DNA from: Bacteroidales bacterium
GTDB lineage: Bacteria; Bacteroidota; Bacteroidia; Bacteroidales; VadinHA17
Length of the DNA: 6,368 bases
Assembly (NCBI GenBank): GCA_027451265.1
Contig: DAIDJT010000151.1
Coordinates: 1 to 6,368 of the forward strand
Reading direction: 5' to 3'
The position numbers and the translations under genes are program-made. Of the stretch, positions 1 through 5,104 are shown one piece after another (position 1 is the first letter of the stretch; each line of letters opens with the position of its first letter). The notes beneath the pieces are model-generated. The model did not search any database. It was given only the letters and a program-made list of their open reading frames with translations, and was not told the DNA's origin.

Positions 1-354
1 CTGATAGACCACAGGGAGTGGACTCCTGACAATGGGCGCAACAATGCCCTGAGGATTAACGGTCTGGGTGCGCCGAGGGCATTTTACACCCCGGTGCTGA
101 GGAGCGTCAGGGTCCCCAATGTGAGTTACGGAGAGGATTATGCAGTGGGCCTTGCCATTAGCCGCCACTACCGCATAGGGCGGATATATGAGCCGCTCTA
201 TCTGTGCCGCAGGTGGGATGAGAACTCAGATGCCGTGCTTGATGTCCAGAAGGCAAATGCACACAATCTTTACAAGGACAGGATAAGGACAATCGAGTTG
301 CTGGCAAGGAAAAGGATGCTTGCCGCGGGGGGAAATCCGGATTTGAATGACTGA
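1..354 (+). CDS. Glycosyltransferase family 2-like protein, C-terminal part (5' end outside window)
   Basis: Frame 1 is open from the first base to the TGA at 352-354, giving 117 codons of a protein whose start lies upstream, so no start should be assigned here. The visible part has the look of the second half of a GT-A fold glycosyltransferase. An acidic G-E-D-Y motif (window residues 44-47, bases 130-141) is followed by a short helix and a strand-like stretch ending in YEPLYLCRRW, as in GT2 proteins where the ED motif supplies the catalytic base and the next strand closes the sugar site. The N-terminal nucleotide-binding half and DxD motif are not in the window, so donor and acceptor cannot be inferred. 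No signal peptide or membrane segment is visible. The last 8 bases overlap the next gene, so the two are probably translationally coupled. A GT-A fold sugar nucleotidyltransferase is a less likely alternative. Confidence 0.68.
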   Translation: MIDHREWTPDNGRNNALRINGLGAPRAFYTPVLRSVRVPNVSYGEDYAVGLAISRHYRIGRIYEPLYLCRRWDENSDAVLDVQKANAHNLYKDRIRTIELLARKRMLAAGGNPDLND

Positions 355-1285
355 TTATCAGCATAAGGTGAGGGACCTGTTTGAAGGACAGTTCCGGGAG
401 TGGAAGCTGGCCAGGGACAACTATCAGCAGCTTGATGATGTGATGGTACGCACTGTTGCCTTTCCGGGTTATGACATTTCCGTACAATTCAATCCCGGCC
501 GCATCACATCCTCGGCAGCAAAGGTTGATGCCAGGTCGATTGAGGCGAGACCATGTTTTCTCTGCGGGAACAACAGGCCTATGGAGCAACAGGGTCTTTC
601 ATTCGGCAATGACTGGATCATCCTGGTTAATCCGTTTCCCATCTTCCGCCGTCACCTGACAATCGTCTCCCGGCGTCACACCCCGCAGCGGATAGCAGGA
701 AGCTTTGGCACCATGCTCACCCTCGCGCAGGAGTTACCTGATTATGTCATCTTTTACAACGGCCCGCAGTGCGGTGCGTCTGCTCCTGATCACCTGCATT
801 TCCAGGCAGGCAACAGGGGATTCCTTCCCATTGAAAGAGATGCTGAAAATCCCGGGTTGTGCCGTCTGGCATCTGAAGACGAAAACACCGGGTTATGGCT
901 ATGGAGCGGCTACGGGAGAGGCATAATGACCCTTCGCGGCGGTAGCCGTGAAGCACTGGAATCAGTTTTCGCAAGGTTCTTCAATCGCTTTGCCCTGATC
1001 CAGAATGACAGGCCTGAACCAATGCTGAACATCCTGGCATACTTTGAGGAAGAGAGGTACACCGTCCATGTAATTCCGAGAAGAGTTCACAGGCCACGGT
1101 GCTACTTCGCCGAAGGCGACAAAAGGATACTTCTCAGCCCCGCATCGGTGGATCTCGGGGGAGTCTTCATCACCCCCAGGGGGGAAGACTTCAGAAAACT
1201 TTCAGGTGAAGACATTAAGTCGATACTTGATGAGGTTTGTCTGGGAGAGGAGGAATTGAGAATACTGTCAAAGGAAATACTATGA
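347..1285 (+). CDS. DUF4922-type protein, GalT/Apa-like nucleotidyltransferase of the HIT superfamily
   Basis: The product is 312 residues with no signal peptide or membrane segment, so it is probably cytoplasmic. The overall sequence resembles Bacteroidota proteins annotated DUF4922. Its motifs match galactose-1-phosphate uridylyltransferase. CFLCGNNR (residues 70-77) resembles the CxxCxGNxR zinc motif, H111 in VSRRH resembles the third zinc ligand, and CGASAPDHLHFQ (142-153) contains the H-x-H-x-Q active site. By analogy C70, C73, H111 and H149 would bind zinc and H151 would be the nucleotidylated nucleophile, with Q153 supporting it. The region around 224-252 (MLNILAYFEEERYTVHVIPRR) fits the second HIT-like half. 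Known relatives transfer UMP or AMP to sugar-1-phosphates or phosphorolyse Ap4A or GDP-sugars; which substrate applies is unknown. The ATG at 347 lies inside the end of the upstream gene (ATGACTGA) and the stop overlaps the next ATG, suggesting coupled translation. Confidence 0.82.
   Translation: MTDYQHKVRDLFEGQFREWKLARDNYQQLDDVMVRTVAFPGYDISVQFNPGRITSSAAKVDARSIEARPCFLCGNNRPMEQQGLSFGNDWIILVNPFPIFRRHLTIVSRRHTPQRIAGSFGTMLTLAQELPDYVIFYNGPQCGASAPDHLHFQAGNRGFLPIERDAENPGLCRLASEDENTGLWLWSGYGRGIMTLRGGSREALESVFARFFNRFALIQNDRPEPMLNILAYFEEERYTVHVIPRRVHRPRCYFAEGDKRILLSPASVDLGGVFITPRGEDFRKLSGEDIKSILDEVCLGEEELRILSKEIL
1270..1276 (+). promoter_or_regulatory. Possible Shine-Dalgarno sequence for the SpoIID-like gene
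   Basis: AAAGGAA lies 5 bases before the ATG at 1282. It is the only gene start in the window with a purine-rich site at reasonable spacing. It favours the ATG at 1282 over an in-frame TTG at 1237. It also sits inside the upstream coding sequence, so its composition may be coincidental. Confidence 0.4.
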
Positions 1286-2625
1286 CCGGAAAAATAGAAC
1301 CTGAGATCAGCGTAGGGATTGTCACCGGCAGCGGACTGACATTCACCCTGAACGGCGACTTCCACGCCGTTGACGGAGGAAAAATGCTGTCAGGAAGGTA
1401 CACGGCCGTTGCGGGCACCGACGGACTGCTGCTTCAGAACGAAACCGACACAATAAGATTCAAGGATGAGATCACCTTGACCCCGTCAGTATACGGGAGC
1501 TGCAGTTTCACCCTGCACGCCGTCACAATAGGTGTGGATTTTCACTGGCAAAGGAACGAGGACCAGACTTTCATGGGTAACCTCAGGTTTGTAAACCATG
1601 GTGGCCAGGTGACAGCAGTGAATATACTTCCGGTTGAAGAATACCTGGTGAGCGTCATCTCATCTGAGATGAGTGCCACCTCATCGCCAGAGCTTCTGAA
1701 GGCCCATGCCGTCATCTCAAGGAGCTGGCTGCTGGCACAGATGGATAAAACCCTTCAGCTGAGTGACACGGGTGAGAAGTACCGCACAAGCTTTGTAACT
1801 GACAGTGAGATCACCAGGTGGTATGACAGGGAGGATCACCGCGATTTTGACGTATGCGCCGACGATCATTGCCAGCGTTACCAGGGAATCACGAGGGCAT
1901 CCACGGAGGCCGTCAGGGATGCCGTTCTTAATACCGGCGGTGAGGTGCTGATGTACCGCGATTTCATCTGCGATGCCCGTTATTCAAAATGCTGCGGCGG
2001 CGCCACGGAACTGTTTGAAAATTCATGGGAGCCGGTGAACCACCCTTATCTCACTAAGGTCATCGATGCAGGTGGCGCCACCCGGATAACTGACAGTGAC
2101 CTCACTGATGAAAGTAATGCCGCTGAATGGATAAACGGGAGCCCGGAGGCATTCTGCAACACCTCCGACAGGCATGTCCTCTCGCAGGTACTCAATAACT
2201 ATGACCAGGAGACCAATGACTTTTTCAGGTGGAAGGTAACCTACCGCCAAAATGAGCTGAGTGAGCTGGTCAGGGAGAAGACAGGCATTGACTTCGGGAT
2301 CATAACATCTCTTGAACCTCTGTCCAGGGGCACTTCCGGCCGCATTACCAGGCTGAGAATAACTGGTGACAGGAAGAGCATGGTCATCGGAAAGGAGCTG
2401 GAAATAAGAAAGGCACTTTCAAAATCTCATCTCTACAGCTCCGCATTCATTGCTGAACGGACTGAAGAAAACGGGGAGACAATCTTCGTGCTTAAGGGTG
2501 CAGGATGGGGACACGGAGTGGGGCTGTGCCAGATAGGGGCCGCGGTGATGGGCGCTACCGGCTACACCTACAGGCAGATTCTTTTTCACTATTTTGCAGG
2601 TTCTGAAATCAAAAAACTCTATTGA
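1282..2625 (+). CDS. SpoIID/LytB domain protein, putative peptidoglycan lytic transglycosylase without signal peptide
   Basis: The product is 447 residues from the ATG at 1282, which overlaps the previous stop as ATGA. An in-frame TTG at 1237 would add 15 residues of no visible function. The SpoIID core begins at ILPVEEYLVSVISSEM (115-130), where E129 matches the catalytic Glu of SpoIID lytic transglycosylases; LLKAHAVISRSWLL (138-151) follows as the usual LKAQAVAARTY-like helix. H186, C192, H196 and C197 form a plausible metal site like that reported for clostridial SpoIID. SKCCGGATE (235-243) and GAGWGHGVGLCQIGA (406-420) are the late conserved motifs. Residues 1-110 look beta-rich, as in the N-terminal part of the family. 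The family cleaves denuded glycan strands to give 1,6-anhydro-MurNAc ends. Both N-terminal versions lack a hydrophobic leader, which is odd for an enzyme acting on the wall. It may act in the cytoplasm on imported fragments, or be exported another way. Confidence 0.88.
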   Translation: MTGKIEPEISVGIVTGSGLTFTLNGDFHAVDGGKMLSGRYTAVAGTDGLLLQNETDTIRFKDEITLTPSVYGSCSFTLHAVTIGVDFHWQRNEDQTFMGNLRFVNHGGQVTAVNILPVEEYLVSVISSEMSATSSPELLKAHAVISRSWLLAQMDKTLQLSDTGEKYRTSFVTDSEITRWYDREDHRDFDVCADDHCQRYQGITRASTEAVRDAVLNTGGEVLMYRDFICDARYSKCCGGATELFENSWEPVNHPYLTKVIDAGGATRITDSDLTDESNAAEWINGSPEAFCNTSDRHVLSQVLNNYDQETNDFFRWKVTYRQNELSELVREKTGIDFGIITSLEPLSRGTSGRITRLRITGDRKSMVIGKELEIRKALSKSHLYSSAFIAERTEENGETIFVLKGAGWGHGVGLCQIGAAVMGATGYTYRQILFHYFAGSEIKKLY

Positions 2626-2626
2626 A

Positions 2627-2686
2627 ATGAAAAGAGCTTTTCTCTCCCTGCTGATTGCAGTGCTGGCCCTCGGTTCCGCAAAGGCT
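2627..2686 (+). other. Signal peptide of the GH9-deacetylase enzyme
   Basis: Residues 1-20 show a Lys-Arg n-region (K2, R3), a hydrophobic core FLSLLIAVLALG, and a small-residue SAKA cleavage site before E21. There is no cysteine after the site, so a Sec/signal peptidase I substrate is predicted rather than a lipoprotein. Confidence 0.87.
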
Positions 2687-5098
2687 GAATCATGGATAAG
2701 AATCAACCAGCTGGGTTATCTCCCGGAATCTGTCAAGGTGGCAGTTTATATTTCACAGGAGCCGGTGGCGGACAAATCTTTCACGGTTTATGATGCTCTC
2801 ACGGGCAAGCCTGTCTTCCGGGGAGCCGCCGAGATATGTGACGGTACCGTATGGGGAATGGCCGCTGCCGCCAGGCTCGACTTCTCAGGGCTCACCGTGC
2901 CGGGAGGGTACTATATATTATATGGCCGCACAAGGTCGGATAACTTTCGTCTCGGGGCAAATGTCTATGACGGCACGGCTGATTTTATACTGAACTATAT
3001 AAGGCAGCAGCGATGCGGGTACAATCCCTTCCTTGCCGACTCATGTCACCAGCATGACGGGATGATAGTTGATCACCCCACACTCTCAGGAACGCCGATA
3101 GACGTCCGTGGCGGTTACCATGATGCCAGTGATCACCTGCGGTACACTGCCACAACCGCCAACTCGGTGTACCAGATGATGTTCGCCTATATGAAGTCAC
3201 CTGAAATATACGGTGACAACCATGATGCTGCAGGCGCTGCAGGCAGCAACGGCATCCCTGACATCCTTGATGAGGTGAAATGGGGACTGGAGTGGCTGCT
3301 GAAGATGAATCCTGACAGCGGTGTGATGTACAACCAGGTGGCTGACGACCGTGATCACCAGGGTTTTCGCCTGCCAAATCTTGACAAGGCCGGTTATGGC
3401 CTTGGTCCTTACAGGCCGGTATATTTCGTCACCGGTAAGCCTCAGGGGCTGGCAGCCTTCAAGAACCGCACGGAGGGTGTTGCCTCCACGGCCGGCAAAT
3501 TCTCATCGGTATTTGCAATGGGAGCCAGGCTGTTCGCACAGAGTGACCCGCACTTTGCGCAGAAGATGGCATCCAGGGCAGCTGACGCTTTTGAATTTGC
3601 CCATACTGACCTGGGAGCCACCCAGACAGCCTGCAATGTTTCGCCTTACTTCTATGAGGAAGACAACTATGTGGATGACATGGAGCTCGCAGCATGGGAA
3701 CTCTGGAAACTCACCGGCAACAGGTATTTCCTTGAGCAGGCCGACTACTGGGGAACGCTGGAGCCATATACGCCCTGGATTGAAAAGGACACTGCCAGGC
3801 ACTACCAGTACTATCCCTTCGTAAACCTCGGACATGCCGGTCTGGGCCTTTCGGGTACGGAATATGCCGGGAAATATACGGATTTCATGCGCAAGGGACT
3901 GGAAATCATCAACTCCAGGACAAAGGATGATGTCTTCCAGGTCAGGATACCGTTTGTATGGTGTTCGAACAATTATGTCGCGGCTGCCCTGACACAGTGC
4001 AGGCTGTACCGCGAAGCCACCGGCGATGATGGTTTTGACTACATGGAGGCTGCCATGCGCGACTGGCTCTTCGGGTGCAATCCATGGGGCACATCCATGA
4101 TTGCCGGGTTGCCGGCTGGCGGAGATTACCCGTTGTACACGCATTCGGCAGTGACGGTATTCCTCGGAAAGACAACCACCGGCGGACTGGTTGACGGCCC
4201 TATCAGCAAGGCCATTCATGAGAATCTGAAAGGGCTGACACTTCTCAGGCCTGATCCATATGCTGCCTTTCAGGGGGGGCGAACTGTATATCATGATGAT
4301 ATAGGTGATTACAGCACCAATGAACCTACCCTCGACGGTACGGCAAGCCTCAGCTATTATCTCTCAACCCTTGAGAAGGAGGGAAGGGCAGAGAGGCCTG
4401 AAGCGGGAACTGACGTATATGATGCCTTCGGGGCTGTTATCAGGGCAGGCTCTGATGAGAAGAAAATCCACCTGGTCTTTTCTGCCGATGAGTATGGCGA
4501 GGGACTTGAACATATACTCAATGTATTGGCAGTTAAAAATATAAAGGGATCATTTTTTCTTACCGGCAATTTTCTGAGGAACAGGAGCTTTGCCCCGACG
4601 GTTAAAAGAATGATCGCTGAAGGTCATTACGTAGGTCCCCATTCTGACGGCCATCTTCTCTATATTCCGTGGGAGAACCGTGACACTCTCCTGGTGACCA
4701 GGGAACAGTTCAATGATGACATCAGAAAGAATATTGAAGCTCTCAGAAAGGCAGGGCTGAAGAAAGAAGAGCCACGTTGGTTCCTCGCACCTTATGAATG
4801 GTACAACAGTGCAATCAGCAGGTGGAGTGGAGAGATGGGGATGAGGCTTGTCAATTTCACGCCCGGAACGGGGACCAATGCCGATTACACCACACCGGAC
4901 ATGGCCAACTACCGGTCATCAGACGTGCTCATCCGGAAACTTGCCTCATTTGAAGAGAGCTCGCCGGAAGGCCTCAGCGGGGCAATAATTCTTATCCACC
5001 CGGGAACGGCTCCGGAGAGGAGTGACAAGCTCTGGATCAGGCTGGGTGAGATCATTGATTACTATTCGGCAAAGGGATATACATTCAACAGGTTATAG
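2627..5098 (+). CDS. Secreted two-domain enzyme: glycoside hydrolase family 9 fused to a NodB/CE4-like polysaccharide deacetylase
   Basis: The product is 823 residues from the ATG at 2627, one base after the SpoIID stop. This start gives a clean signal peptide, MKRAFLSLLIAVLALGSAKA, with likely cleavage after A20; an upstream in-frame TTG at 2594 would spoil it. Residues 22-112 form an Ig-like CelD_N domain (INQLGYLP motif). Residues about 115-580 are the GH9 (alpha/alpha)6 catalytic domain: GGYHDASDHLRY holds the paired Asp D166 and D169, GIPDILDEVKWGLEWLL is the typical next helix, WCSNNYVAAAL and LFGCNPWGTSMIAGLP are late GH9 motifs, and E566 in DYSTNEPTLDG is the expected proton donor. 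Residues about 613-820 are NodB-like: SADEYGEG replaces TFDDG, H672-x3-H676 is metal motif 2, FLAPYEW (719-725) is motif 3, and LIHPG (789-793) is motif 5. GH9 enzymes are mostly endo-beta-1,4-glucanases, with some exo-glucosaminidases; CE4 enzymes remove N- or O-acetyl groups. Likely periplasmic. The substrate is not determined. Confidence 0.9.
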   Translation: MKRAFLSLLIAVLALGSAKAESWIRINQLGYLPESVKVAVYISQEPVADKSFTVYDALTGKPVFRGAAEICDGTVWGMAAAARLDFSGLTVPGGYYILYGRTRSDNFRLGANVYDGTADFILNYIRQQRCGYNPFLADSCHQHDGMIVDHPTLSGTPIDVRGGYHDASDHLRYTATTANSVYQMMFAYMKSPEIYGDNHDAAGAAGSNGIPDILDEVKWGLEWLLKMNPDSGVMYNQVADDRDHQGFRLPNLDKAGYGLGPYRPVYFVTGKPQGLAAFKNRTEGVASTAGKFSSVFAMGARLFAQSDPHFAQKMASRAADAFEFAHTDLGATQTACNVSPYFYEEDNYVDDMELAAWELWKLTGNRYFLEQADYWGTLEPYTPWIEKDTARHYQYYPFVNLGHAGLGLSGTEYAGKYTDFMRKGLEIINSRTKDDVFQVRIPFVWCSNNYVAAALTQCRLYREATGDDGFDYMEAAMRDWLFGCNPWGTSMIAGLPAGGDYPLYTHSAVTVFLGKTTTGGLVDGPISKAIHENLKGLTLLRPDPYAAFQGGRTVYHDDIGDYSTNEPTLDGTASLSYYLSTLEKEGRAERPEAGTDVYDAFGAVIRAGSDEKKIHLVFSADEYGEGLEHILNVLAVKNIKGSFFLTGNFLRNRSFAPTVKRMIAEGHYVGPHSDGHLLYIPWENRDTLLVTREQFNDDIRKNIEALRKAGLKKEEPRWFLAPYEWYNSAISRWSGEMGMRLVNFTPGTGTNADYTTPDMANYRSSDVLIRKLASFEESSPEGLSGAIILIHPGTAPERSDKLWIRLGEIIDYYSAKGYTFNRL
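2969..4366 (+). other. GH9 catalytic domain (within the fusion enzyme)
   Basis: This domain covers about residues 115-580. The paired Asp of GH9 lie at D166 and D169 (bases 3122-3133) and the acid Glu at E566 (4322-4324). The usual PHHR-like substrate motif is not seen; at that place the sequence reads YPLYTHSAVTVFLG (501-514), with a single His, H506. Domain limits are approximate. Confidence 0.85.
4463..5095 (+). other. NodB/CE4-like deacetylase domain (within the fusion enzyme)
   Basis: This domain covers about residues 613-823. Metal-binding HSDGH (672-676, bases 4640-4654), the proline-aromatic motif APY (721-723) and the C-terminal LIHPG with H791 are present. Motif 1 is D621-E622 in an unusual SADEYGEG context. 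The SFFLTGNFL strand (642-650) is typical of the family. A short linker (about 583-610) joins it to the GH9 domain. Limits are approximate. Confidence 0.8.
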
Positions 5099-5104
5099 AT
5101 CAAT

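Noticed and set aside
158..589. A 143-codon open frame on the - strand
   Set aside because: It is antisense to two genes with good family evidence and has no domain or signal of its own.
1237..1281. TTG start adding 15 residues to the SpoIID-like protein
   Set aside because: The ATG at 1282 has the ATGA overlap and a purine-rich site before it, and the extension adds no signal peptide or conserved segment.
2594..2626. TTG start adding 11 residues to the GH9 enzyme
   Set aside because: It would bury the signal peptide behind a polar stretch and overlap the SpoIID gene; the ATG at 2627 gives a textbook leader.
3351..3824. A 157-codon open frame on the + strand, out of frame with the GH9 gene
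   Set aside because: It is nested in the GH9 coding region, and its translation is low-complexity Arg/Thr/Pro-rich with no motif.
4273..4279. Run of seven G bases as a possible phase-variable tract
   Set aside because: The frame is intact across it and the run encodes Gly-Gly inside the GH9 domain close to the catalytic Glu. A single 7-base run in GC-rich DNA is weak evidence for switching, although it is a place to check for sequencing errors.
3503..4294. A 263-codon open frame on the - strand
   Set aside because: It lies wholly opposite the GH9 domain, which has intact family motifs. The translation is rich in Cys, Pro and Arg with no recognisable domain, as expected for a shadow frame in GC-rich coding DNA.
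5099..5104. Possible terminator or promoter between the GH9 enzyme and the permease
   Set aside because: The gap is only 6 bases, with no hairpin followed by a T run and no room for a promoter.
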